Assembly (NCBI GenBank): GCA_938004235.1
Contig: CALKWL010000381.1
Span: 1 to 7,131, forward strand
Direction of reading: 5' to 3'
DNA length: 7,131 nucleotides
Source: an uncultured Gammaproteobacteria bacterium
GTDB lineage: Bacteria; Pseudomonadota; Gammaproteobacteria; Halothiobacillales; Halothiobacillaceae
The position numbers and the translations under genes were made by a program. The notes under the pieces were generated by a model. The model saw only the letters and a list, made by a program, of their open reading frames with translations. It was not told where the DNA came from and ran no database searches. Shown piece by piece: positions 1 to 5,592 of this stretch (positions within the stretch are counted from its first letter, which is position 1; each line of letters begins with the position of its first letter).

Positions 1-235
1 CGGGCGCGCACGGGAAGCCACGGGGCAACACGAATTCGATCAGCTCTGCCACGCCTGACGAGGCATGGAGAGCTGCGCGAAGCCGAGGAGCCGGCGATAG
101 GCGTGATGCCGTCAAGTCATTTGTGGAGCAAAGCTCCGCAGGACGGTCGCCGCCCATGGCGCAGGCCGAATCGATGTTGAGCAGTGCCGGAAGGGATCCC
201 GCAGGGATGTCCGGCATGTACCTCAACACGGTGAG
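1..235. other. Unassigned DNA at the left edge
   Basis: I recognise no gene here. A plus-strand frame is open from base 1 to a TGA near 177, and a minus-strand frame is open across the whole stretch, but neither translation resembles a family I know. There is a small perfect hairpin at 125-137 (GGAGC, AAA, GCTCC). The stretch does not continue the transposase homology that begins near 239, so the junction around 235-240 is probably where the IS481 remnant was joined to other DNA by deletion or insertion. Confidence 0.4.
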
Positions 236-238
236 GAC

Positions 239-526
239 AAGCTGGGGATCGAACACCGACTCACCGAGCCGCGGACACCGCAAACCAATGGCATGGTCGA
301 ACGCTTCAATGGCCGTATTGCCGATATTCTGCGCACGCATCACTTCCAGTCCGGTGAGGAGCTGGAGGCAACACTGCTGCGCTATGTTTGGTTATACAAT
401 CACCAACTACCGCAGAAGGCACTGGACTACCAAACCCCTATGCAGGCCATGAAAAACTATCATGATGAGCACCCTGAGTGCTTTGTCAAAAAACCGCGCA
501 ATCTTCCGGTACGCGACAACGCATAG
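239..526 (+). pseudogene. C-terminal remnant of an IS481-family transposase
   Basis: The frame ending at TAG 524-526 encodes the last ~95 residues of a DDE (rve-type integrase core) transposase of the IS481/IS3 group. Recognisable blocks are LGIEHRLTEPRTPQTNG (from 242), MVERFNGRIADILRTHHF (from 293) and RYVWLYNHQLPQKAL followed by TPMQAMKNYHDEHPECF. The glutamate in MVERFNG is the family's third catalytic acidic residue. The helix-turn-helix N-terminus and both catalytic aspartates are missing, and homology stops abruptly near 239, so this is a dead fragment. The first in-frame ATG (293) lies inside the domain and is not a true start. I could not identify a terminal inverted repeat after the stop with confidence. 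The frame is the same as that of the GH94 gene downstream, but the TAG separates them. Confidence 0.85.
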
Positions 527-634
527 CATCGGCTGTGCGGTGAAAGAACAGGTTGCGCTCTACTATGGATTGGCGTTCAGTCAATCAGTAAGCTCAAACA
601 ACTAAGCTCGCCTCACTTAACCCTCCCCAGCACC

Positions 635-639
635 GAGGT
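635..639 (+). promoter_or_regulatory. Ribosome binding site (GAGGT) of the GH94 gene
   Basis: GAGGT lies 4 nt before ATG 644, a short but workable spacing. There is no ATG, GTG or TTG in frame between the transposase stop (526) and 644, so 644 is the first possible conventional start. No convincing sigma70 promoter was found in 527-634. Confidence 0.5.
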
Positions 640-643
640 ACTC

Positions 644-3600
644 ATGACTTCCGCCGCCCATACCCTAACCCGTGATACCTATCAGCTCATGCTCACCCCT
701 TCCGGCGCGGGCGAATCGAGCTTTGGTGAACTGCAACTGACGCGCTGGCGGGGCGACATGATCGAGGATGGTCTCGGTTTCTTTATCTACCTGCGCGACG
801 TGGACACGGGCGCGTTTTGGTCGATGGGTAGCCAGCCCGTGCCGGACGCTGACGGCGCGGCCTATGGACAGGTCTTCACGGATGAGGTCGCCCACTTTGT
901 CAAACATGTGCATGGCATCGAAGCGAGCATGACGGTCACGCTGGAGGCCGGGCGAGAGCTGCGCCGTGTGCGCGTGAAAAATGTGGGCGACACGTCGCGC
1001 CGCATCGAACTGACCTCGTATTTGGAACCGGTGATTCACCATGCCGCCGCCGATGCGGGACATCCTGCGTTTGCCAAGCTGTTTGTGCAGACCGAAGCGG
1101 TGTTGGAGCAGGGCGCGCTGTTGGCCAAGCGCCGCCCGCGTGGGGCGGATGAGCGTTTTCCTCTGTTGGTGCATGGGTTGGTCGGTGCGCCGGTCACTGG
1201 CTTTGAAACGGATCGTATGCGTTTTATTGGCCGTGGGCGCTCGCTGGCTGCGCCGTTGGCGATGTTTGGCGGCGAATTGAGCCAAACGGCGGGCAATGTG
1301 CTTGATCCTTGCCTGAGTTTGCGCACGCTGCTGGAGCTTGCGCCGGGGGCGGCGGGCGAGGCGGTGTTTGTGCTGGGTGTGGCGGATGATCGGGAGGCGG
1401 CCTTGGCGTTGCTGGATGTACCTGTGAGCGCGAGCTTGTCCGACTTTGCTGTAGGGTGCGCCATGCGCACCATGGAGAAAGCATCGGTGCGCGCGGCGCA
1501 CCCTACGAGCTGCACCCTTGCCCCGCACCACAGCGCCGAGCTGCTGCAATTTGAAAACAGCTATGGCGGCTTTAATGCCGACGGCTCGGAATATGTCATC
1601 CGCCTGCCCAAACAAGCTGATGGCACGCTCAAGCGCCCGCCGCTGCCCTGGTCAAATGTGCTGGCCAATGCACATAATTCAGGCTGCATCGTCACCGAAT
1701 CCGGCGCGATGCACACTTTCGCGCAAAACAGCCGCGAACACCGGCTCACGCCTTGGCATAACGACCCGGTCACCGATCCGCATGGCGAGGCGTTTTATAT
1801 CCGCGACGAGGATGCCGGACTGTACTGGTCGCCCACCCCCGGCCCTGTTTCGGGCGCGGGCGATTACGAAGTGCGCCACGGCCTGGGCTACACCAGCTTC
1901 CGCCATGTCAGCAGCGATCTGGAGCAGCGCACCACGGTTTTCGTGCCGCTGGACACAACATGCCGCATCGTGAAAATCGAACTGCGCAATCTGTCCGAGC
2001 AGCCGCGCCGCCTGTCGCTGTTCAATATCAACCGTCTGGTGCTGGACGTGGATCCGAAAGACACCGCCGCGCATCTTGAAACCCGTTGGGATGAAGCTGC
2101 CCATGCGCTCACCGCGCAGAATCCGCAGGCCGGAAAAGCGTCGTCTGGAACGACGCTGGGATGCGAAGCATCACCCGAAGGGCGAAATCCAAGGATGGAT
2201 TTCGCAACGTTTGCGCAAGGCACCGCCTATGTTGCGCTGCTCTCCCCTGTTGAAGCCGTGCATCACAGCGCCAACCGCGCAAGCACCATCGGCCAGGGGC
2301 GCAGCCCGGCGCGTCCGCTGGCCGTGGAAACAGCCGCCGTGCTCGATGCCTGCACCGGCACAGGTTACGACTGCGCCGCCCTGCAAGCGCAACTCACCAT
2401 CGAGCCGGGCGATATGCGCAGCGTGGTGTTTGTACTTGGCGAAACCAATGCTGCCGACGGCCTGCATGACCTGCTCCACAGCCTGCGCAAGCCCGGCGCG
2501 GTCGATGCCGCACTGGAGCGCGTCAAAACCTTCTGGAAAGACTTCACCGGAAAGGCCCGCGTACACACCGGCAAGCCGGAGGTGGACATCCTGGTCAACC
2601 ACTGGCTGCCGTACCAGACCCTCGTCTGCCGCATCTGGGCGCGCACCGCCTACTACCAGTCCGGCGGCGCGTTCGGCTTCCGCGACCAGTTGCAGGACGC
2701 GCTCAACCTGATCCGCCACGACGCGCGGATCACCCGCGATCAAATCCTGCTCAACGCCGCCAACCAGTTCGTCGAAGGCGACGTACTGCACTGGTGGCAC
2801 CCGTTCCCGGATGGCACCAGCCGGGGGATTCGAACCCGCTTCTCCGACGACCTGCTGTGGATGCCCTATGCCACCGCCAAGTACATCCAGCACACCCATG
2901 ATGCCGCCATCCTCGACGAGCAGGCGCGCTACCTGACCGGCCCGCTGCTGGACGACGGCGAGGACGAACGCTTCATGGTCCCGCACGAATCCGGCGCCCA
3001 GGGCGACCTGTACGAACACTGCTGCCGCGCCCTGGACCGCTCGCTCAAGGTCGGCAAGCACGGCCTGCCGCTGATGGGCACTGGCGACTGGAACGACGGC
3101 ATGAACCGCGTCGGTCGCGAAGGCATCGGCGAAAGCGTGTGGGTGGGCATGTTCCTCTACGCCATCCTCGGCGACTTCATCCCCCTATGCGAGGCCCGCC
3201 GCGACCTCGCCCGTGCCGAAAAATACCGCGCCCACCGCGCCAAGCTGTTCGAGGCGCTGAACACCGAAGGCTGGGACGGCGCCTGGTACCGCCGCGCCTG
3301 GTACGACAACGGCGCGGTGCTCGGCTCCAGGACCTCCGACGAATGCCAGATCGACACCCTCGCCCAGGCCTGGGCCGTGCTCACCGGCGCCGCAACGGGT
3401 GAACGCGTGGAGCAAGTACTGAGCGCCATGGACGCCCGCCTGATCGACAAAAGCGTCGGCATCATCCGCCTGCTCACCCCCGCCTTCGACCAGACCCCGC
3501 ACGACCCCGGCTACATCAAGGGCTACGTCGCCGGCGTGCGCGAAAACGGCGGCCAATACACCCACGCCGCGCTCTGGGCCGTCATGGCCTACGCCCAGGC

Positions 3601-3820
3601 CGGCCACAAGGACAAGGCGCTGGAGCTGCTGGAAATGATCAGCCCCATCCGCCACACGGCGACCCAGCAGGGCGCGGAGCGCTACATGACCGAACCGTAT
3701 GTGATCGCGGCGGACGTGTACGGCGTGGAACCGCACAACGGACGCGGAGGCTGGACGTGGTACACGGGGTCGGCGGGGTGGATGATGACGGCGGCAGCGT
3801 TGGTTGCGACAAACACATGA
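644..3820 (+). CDS. GH94 glycoside phosphorylase, 1,2-beta-oligoglucan phosphorylase / cyclic-glucan-synthase C-terminal type, truncated at the C-terminus
   Basis: The 1058-aa cytoplasmic protein (no signal peptide or membrane segment seen) has the order typical of 1,2-beta-oligoglucan phosphorylases and the C-terminal part of cyclic beta-1,2-glucan synthase. A first GT36-type beta-sandwich spans about residues 12-265 and a second about 295-640, followed by the (alpha/alpha)6 catalytic barrel from about 650. Visible motifs are YQTLVCRIWARTAYYQSGG (657-675) with FRDQLQD (679-685), TGDWNDGMN (813-821) carrying the catalytic aspartate region, QYTHAALW with H974, and YTGSAGW (1040-1046). By family knowledge His974 and Thr1041-Gly1042 would bind phosphate. 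Such enzymes reversibly phosphorolyse beta-1,2-glucans to glucose 1-phosphate. The protein ends 12 residues after TGSAGW, whereas relatives continue with a jelly-roll region of roughly 100 residues or more. Two palindromic repeats are read through at residues 270-288 and 498-521. Codon use changes within the gene. No GT84 synthase domain or glucan partner genes are present. The exact substrate is inferred. Confidence 0.85.
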   Translation: MTSAAHTLTRDTYQLMLTPSGAGESSFGELQLTRWRGDMIEDGLGFFIYLRDVDTGAFWSMGSQPVPDADGAAYGQVFTDEVAHFVKHVHGIEASMTVTLEAGRELRRVRVKNVGDTSRRIELTSYLEPVIHHAAADAGHPAFAKLFVQTEAVLEQGALLAKRRPRGADERFPLLVHGLVGAPVTGFETDRMRFIGRGRSLAAPLAMFGGELSQTAGNVLDPCLSLRTLLELAPGAAGEAVFVLGVADDREAALALLDVPVSASLSDFAVGCAMRTMEKASVRAAHPTSCTLAPHHSAELLQFENSYGGFNADGSEYVIRLPKQADGTLKRPPLPWSNVLANAHNSGCIVTESGAMHTFAQNSREHRLTPWHNDPVTDPHGEAFYIRDEDAGLYWSPTPGPVSGAGDYEVRHGLGYTSFRHVSSDLEQRTTVFVPLDTTCRIVKIELRNLSEQPRRLSLFNINRLVLDVDPKDTAAHLETRWDEAAHALTAQNPQAGKASSGTTLGCEASPEGRNPRMDFATFAQGTAYVALLSPVEAVHHSANRASTIGQGRSPARPLAVETAAVLDACTGTGYDCAALQAQLTIEPGDMRSVVFVLGETNAADGLHDLLHSLRKPGAVDAALERVKTFWKDFTGKARVHTGKPEVDILVNHWLPYQTLVCRIWARTAYYQSGGAFGFRDQLQDALNLIRHDARITRDQILLNAANQFVEGDVLHWWHPFPDGTSRGIRTRFSDDLLWMPYATAKYIQHTHDAAILDEQARYLTGPLLDDGEDERFMVPHESGAQGDLYEHCCRALDRSLKVGKHGLPLMGTGDWNDGMNRVGREGIGESVWVGMFLYAILGDFIPLCEARRDLARAEKYRAHRAKLFEALNTEGWDGAWYRRAWYDNGAVLGSRTSDECQIDTLAQAWAVLTGAATGERVEQVLSAMDARLIDKSVGIIRLLTPAFDQTPHDPGYIKGYVAGVRENGGQYTHAALWAVMAYAQAGHKDKALELLEMISPIRHTATQQGAERYMTEPYVIAADVYGVEPHNGRGGWTWYTGSAGWMMTAAALVATNT
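1451..1506. repeat. 56-bp palindromic repeat (REP/MITE-like) inside the GH94 coding sequence
   Basis: A perfect 12-bp inverted repeat, GTAGGGTGCGCC (1451-1462) and GGCGCACCCTAC (1495-1506), encloses a second perfect 7-bp pair, GCGCACC (1465-1471) and GGTGCGC (1486-1492), separated from the outer stem by a 2x2 internal loop. The unit is translated in frame as residues 270-288 (VGCAMRTMEKASVRAAHPT) in the linker between the two beta-sandwich domains. Nested GGTGCGC/GGCGCACC palindromes beginning with GTAGGG are a familiar class of dispersed repeat in proteobacterial genomes. That comparison is from memory, and copy number in this genome is unknown. Confidence 0.8.
2137..2204. repeat. Cluster of three consecutive hairpins inside the GH94 coding sequence
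   Basis: Three inverted repeats follow one another: AGCGTCGT/ACGACGCT (2137-2144 and 2150-2157, loop 5 nt), GATGC/GCATC (2160-2164 and 2168-2172, loop GAA, extendable with GG/CC around one bulged A), and CGAAATCC/GGATTTCG (2183-2190 and 2197-2204, loop 6 nt). The cluster is read through in frame as about residues 498-521, a Gly/Ser/Arg-rich segment between ALTAQNP and ATFAQGTAYVALL. In relatives, as I remember them, these flanks are nearly adjacent, so this looks like an inserted repeat element distinct from the one at 1451-1506. Confidence 0.7.
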
Positions 3821-3834
3821 ACATTTCCATCAGC

Positions 3835-3841
3835 AAGGAGG
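3835..3841 (+). promoter_or_regulatory. Strong ribosome binding site AAGGAGG
   Basis: A near-perfect Shine-Dalgarno sequence lies 9 nt before ATG 3851 and only 3 nt before the in-frame TTG at 3845. The spacing fixes the start of the downstream gene at 3851. It is just after the GH94 stop (3820), so the two genes may be co-transcribed. Confidence 0.75.
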
Positions 3842-3850
3842 CTTTTGCCC

Positions 3851-4027
3851 ATGTATGAAACCCACACATTTGAAGACCCGCTAGTACTTGATCCCGCCAT
3901 TCGTGCTCGCTGGACTTTTCTTGAAACCAGCTCAGCCGCCGCAGTCTTGCGAGCCGTTTGCCCTTATGAGTGGTACGAGATCACAAATGTCTTGGCCAAT
4001 TTTTCTTTGGTGCCGAACCAGTGGTTA
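3851..4027 (+). pseudogene. 5' part (59 codons) of a small gene interrupted by an IS5-family element
   Basis: The gene starts at ATG 3851 behind AAGGAGG and encodes MYETHTFEDPLVLDPAIRAR and onward to a C-terminal ...FSLVPNQWL before the insertion element begins at 4028. After that the frame runs into IS sequence and would end at 4117. The segment has no signal peptide or membrane helix. I do not recognise the family firmly. The block with EWYEI, VLANFSL and surrounding spacing is loosely reminiscent of N-terminal regions of BglII-like restriction endonucleases, but this is from memory and weak. Joining it across the element to 4868-4924 restores a 77-codon frame. Confidence 0.65.
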
Positions 4028-4044
4028 GAGGTTGTCGTCACAAG
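4028..4044 (+). repeat. Left terminal inverted repeat of the IS5-family element
   Basis: GAGGTTGTCGTCACAAG pairs with the right end GAGGGTGTCGTCACAAG (read on the minus strand), with one mismatch at the fifth base. Confidence 0.9.
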
Positions 4045-4070
4045 GTGGTCTCTTCGCTTATTATCGCCGA

Positions 4071-4855
4071 ATGACAACAACAATCCCCACACCCCTACCC
4101 GCCCATCGGCGGCATGACCTGTCCGATGATACCTGGAGCCTCTTGGAACCCCTTTTACCTGGCCGCCGTGGTGTCTGGGGCGGCGTGGCTCGAGATAACC
4201 GATTGTTTATCAACGCGGTTTTCTGGATCCTGCGCACCGGCGCGCCATGGCGTGATTTGCCGCCTGATTACGGCGACTGGAAGAATACGCATCGGCGCTT
4301 CTGCCGCTGGCGCGACAAGGCTATCTGGTCTGGCTTGCTTGATGCGCTGATCACCGCACCGGACTATGAATGGCTGATGATTGATGCCACTCATGCCAAA
4401 GTGCATCCCCATGCCGCCGGGGCGCGGGGAGGCAACCAAGCCATGGGCGTGACAAAAGGGGGCTGAATAGCAAGCTGCATCTTGCGGTGGATGCGCATGG
4501 GATGCCTGTGCGTATCCTCCTGAGCGCAGGCACCGAGGCGGATTGTACGTATGCCAGCACGTTGATTAAGGACTTGAGTGCCGAACACTTGCTGGCTGAT
4601 CGAGGTTATGACAGTGATGCTATCGTCACTCAGGCCGAAGCCCAAGGCATGAAGGCGGAGATTCCACCGCGTAAAAACCGTAAAGAGCAGCGCGCCTACG
4701 ACAAGGCGCTCTATCGGCACAAGCATCTCGTTGAGAATGCCTTTTTACATCTCAAGCAGTGGCGCGGCATCGCAACACGCTATGCCAAACATGCGGCTTC
4801 CTTTCTGGCCGCAGCTCAAATTCGTTGCATGGCTATCTGGTTGAAAGTCTTGTGA
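4071..4855 (+). CDS. IS5-family (IS427-like) DDE transposase, orfA/orfB joined by a -1 frameshift
   Basis: OrfA runs from ATG 4071 to TGA 4466 (131 aa). It holds the DUF4096-type N-terminal region (LSDDTWSLLEPLLPG, FWILRTGAPWRDLPPDYGDW) and the first catalytic Asp in LMIDATHAKVH (D105, codon 4383-4385). OrfB continues in the -1 frame as LNSKLHLAVDAHGMPVRI and ends at TGA 4853-4855. It supplies the second Asp in LADRGYDSD (4598-4600) and the Glu in HLVENAFLHLKQWR (4733-4735). Neither frame alone has the full DDE triad, so the active enzyme needs the shift at the A4G5 run at 4454-4462. The transposase cuts and rejoins the element's ends. No strong Shine-Dalgarno precedes ATG 4071. An in-frame TTG at 4032 lies inside the terminal repeat and is unlikely as a start. 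Confidence 0.9.
4452..4466 (+). other. Probable -1 frameshift site between orfA and orfB
   Basis: The sequence in the orfA frame is ACA AAA GGG GGC TGA. Slipping back one base on the A4G5 run before the TGA joins ...GVTK to (G)LNSKLHLAVDAHG. Continuity of the IS5 transposase homology across the junction shows the shift is needed. The heptamer is not a perfect X XXY YYZ signal, so transcriptional slippage on the run is an alternative mechanism. Confidence 0.75.
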
Positions 4856-4865
4856 CGACACCCTC
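4849..4865 (-). repeat. Right terminal inverted repeat of the IS5-family element
   Basis: CTTGTGACGACACCCTC is the inverse of the left end with one mismatch. The transposase stop codon (4853-4855) lies inside it, as is common in compact IS elements. Confidence 0.9.
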
Positions 4866-4924
4866 TAGGTAGCTCCAAGATGTTTTTACCCATTTTTGCA
4901 CCTCTCTTGTGCGTGAATGGTTAG
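4866..4924 (+). pseudogene. 3' part of the IS-interrupted small gene
   Basis: After removing the element and one TA copy, codon TTA (4025-4027) is followed by GGT (4868-4870) and the frame continues GSSKMFLPIFAPLLCVNG to TAG 4922-4924. This gives a 77-aa product. The stop lies directly against the hairpin at 4925-4959, which supports this as the original gene end, although an 18-codon open tail is weak evidence by itself. Confidence 0.5.
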
Positions 4925-4959
4925 AAGGCCGGGTTGGTGTTGGTTGCACCCCCGGCCTT
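4925..4959. terminator. Hairpin terminator between convergent genes
   Basis: A perfect 9-bp stem, AAGGCCGGG (4925-4933) and CCCGGCCTT (4951-4959), has a 17-nt loop. It lies between the stop of the interrupted plus-strand gene (4924) and the stop of hicB on the minus strand (4967), so it can serve both directions. The T-tracts are short on both strands, so termination may be partial. Confidence 0.65.
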
Positions 4960-4966
4960 TGTTATG

Positions 4967-5299
4967 TCAGACGTGCGCGGCCTTGCTCAATACTTCGGCT
5001 GCCCACTGGTTCAGGCTTTTGCCGGATGCACCAGCGGCCACCAGCGCGGCATGATGAACCTCTTGCGGTATGCGCAGCATCAACTTACCGCTTGCGGGCT
5101 TGTTGGGTTCCTGCCCCAGCTTGGCGCAGGCGCTCAGGTAGTCATCAACGGCTTCATGAAAGGCGTGTTCCAGTTCGGCAACGGCTTCACCGTGAAAGGT
5201 CACAATGTCGCGTATACCCAAGATGCGCCCAACAATAATCCGGTCTTCATCGTCGTAATCTAGGCGGGCAGTGTAGCCCTTATAGGTCATGGTGTTCAT
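4967..5299 (-). CDS. hicB: HicB-family antitoxin
   Basis: The 110-aa protein has the two-part structure of HicB antitoxins. Residues 1 to ~65 form the partial RNase H-like HicB fold (MTYKGYTARLDYDDEDRI, VGRILGIRDIVTFHG, ELEHAFHEAVDDYL). Residues ~70-110 form a ribbon-helix-helix DNA-binding domain (SGKLMLRIPQEVHHAALVAA, GKSLNQWAAEVLSKA). It should bind and neutralise HicA and repress the operon. ATG 5299-5297 overlaps the hicA stop as ATGA, so translation is probably coupled. An alternative ATG lies three codons on (5290). No strong Shine-Dalgarno precedes either, which fits coupling. The toxin-first gene order is typical of hicAB. A hairpin follows the stop. Confidence 0.92.
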   Translation of the reverse strand: MNTMTYKGYTARLDYDDEDRIIVGRILGIRDIVTFHGEAVAELEHAFHEAVDDYLSACAKLGQEPNKPASGKLMLRIPQEVHHAALVAAGASGKSLNQWAAEVLSKAAHV

Positions 5300-5550
5300 G
5301 GCTTGATTCCCAAGGTTTGCAGATAGTCACGGGCGGCGCGCACGCGGTAGCGCAGGGCTTCTTTTTCCGGGTGTGGGCGGTGAAAGTGGGCGCGGATGCC
5401 GTCTTTCTCGAAGGTGACGGATGAACCTGAACCCTCGACAACACGGCAACCAACAGCACGAAGCAGGGCTTCAATGCGCCCCCACTCAAGCGCACCGTTG
5501 ACCGGGTTGCTAAAGATGACTTCAAGCGTTTTGCGGTGCTTGCTGTTCAT
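5296..5550 (-). CDS. hicA: HicA-family toxin (putative mRNA interferase), variant lacking the usual GS-x-H motif
   Basis: The 84-aa protein fits HicA in length and layout: MNSKHRKTLEVIFSNP, then WGRIEALLRAVGCRVVEGSG, VTFEKDG and the conserved HRPHPEKEA block (57-65). HicA toxins fold like double-stranded RNA-binding domains and cleave mRNA during stress. In the well-studied E. coli type the catalytic histidine follows the GS of the central hairpin. Here that place reads EGSGSSVTF (39-47) with no histidine, and the only nearby ones are H55, H57 and H60. ATG 5550 is preferred, since the upstream TTG at 5568 adds only RYHQP and has no ribosome site. The gene lacks its own Shine-Dalgarno, but its ATG overlaps the stop of a 10-codon ORF that has an excellent one. 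The stop overlaps hicB by 4 nt. Confidence 0.9.
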   Translation of the reverse strand: MNSKHRKTLEVIFSNPVNGALEWGRIEALLRAVGCRVVEGSGSSVTFEKDGIRAHFHRPHPEKEALRYRVRAARDYLQTLGIKP

Positions 5551-5579
5551 GGGTTGATGATAGCGCAATGTGCAAGCAT
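5547..5579 (-). CDS. Ten-codon leader ORF translationally coupled to hicA
   Basis: ATG 5579-5577 opens a short frame, MLAHCAIINP, whose TGA (5549-5547) overlaps the hicA ATG as ATGA. It is preceded 7 nt upstream by AAAGGAGA (minus strand of 5587-5594), the best Shine-Dalgarno sequence on this strand, while hicA has none of its own. The arrangement suggests ribosomes load here and re-initiate on hicA. The Shine-Dalgarno overlaps the integrase stop codon (5595-5593), tying all three genes together. Whether the peptide itself matters is unknown. Confidence 0.5.
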   Translation of the reverse strand: MLAHCAIINP

Positions 5580-5592
5580 GTGACTATCTCCT

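Larger units (their letters stand above)
4028..4865 (+). mobile_element. Complete IS5-family (IS427-like) insertion sequence, 838 bp
   Basis: The element is bounded by 17-bp terminal inverted repeats that match at 16 positions and is flanked on both sides by TA, the likely target duplication (4026-4027 and 4866-4867). If the family's YTAR preference is used instead, the flanks read TTAG and CTAG and agree only in TAG. It carries one DDE transposase encoded in two overlapping frames, the arrangement typical of the IS427 subgroup. All catalytic residues are present, so it may be active. It inserted into the small gene starting at 3851. Confidence 0.9.

Noticed and set aside
1..235. Possible group II intron or second IS fragment at the left edge
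   Set aside because: No domain V-like hairpin, reverse-transcriptase motif or transposase motif can be recognised. Left as unassigned.
527..643. Possible residual 5' coding sequence of a full cyclic beta-1,2-glucan synthase upstream of the GH94 start
   Set aside because: The frame is open, but its translation does not resemble the expected synthase linker and it meets the transposase stop at 526. A stand-alone gene starting at 644 is simpler.
2826..2839. GGATTCGAACCCGC inside the GH94 gene, resembling a tRNA T-arm and hence a possible second att site
   Set aside because: It encodes the conserved family segment around RGIRTRFSDD, there is no acceptor end or CCA next to it, and it differs from the tRNA-Asp T-arm. 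Chance similarity.
665..3061. Long minus-strand frames antisense to the GH94 gene (for example 1615-665 and 3061-2171)
   Set aside because: Their translations are low-complexity Arg/Ala/Gly-rich and match no family, as expected opposite a GC-rich gene with strong third-position bias.
3817..3858. A 13-codon ORF whose ATG overlaps the GH94 stop (ATGA) and ends just inside the next gene
   Set aside because: No ribosome site of its own and the downstream gene has a perfect one, so there is no reason to invoke coupling.
4934..5263. Plus-strand frames of ~109 codons opposite hicB
   Set aside because: The minus-strand reading is a clear HicB, and the plus-strand products have no recognisable domain or ribosome site.
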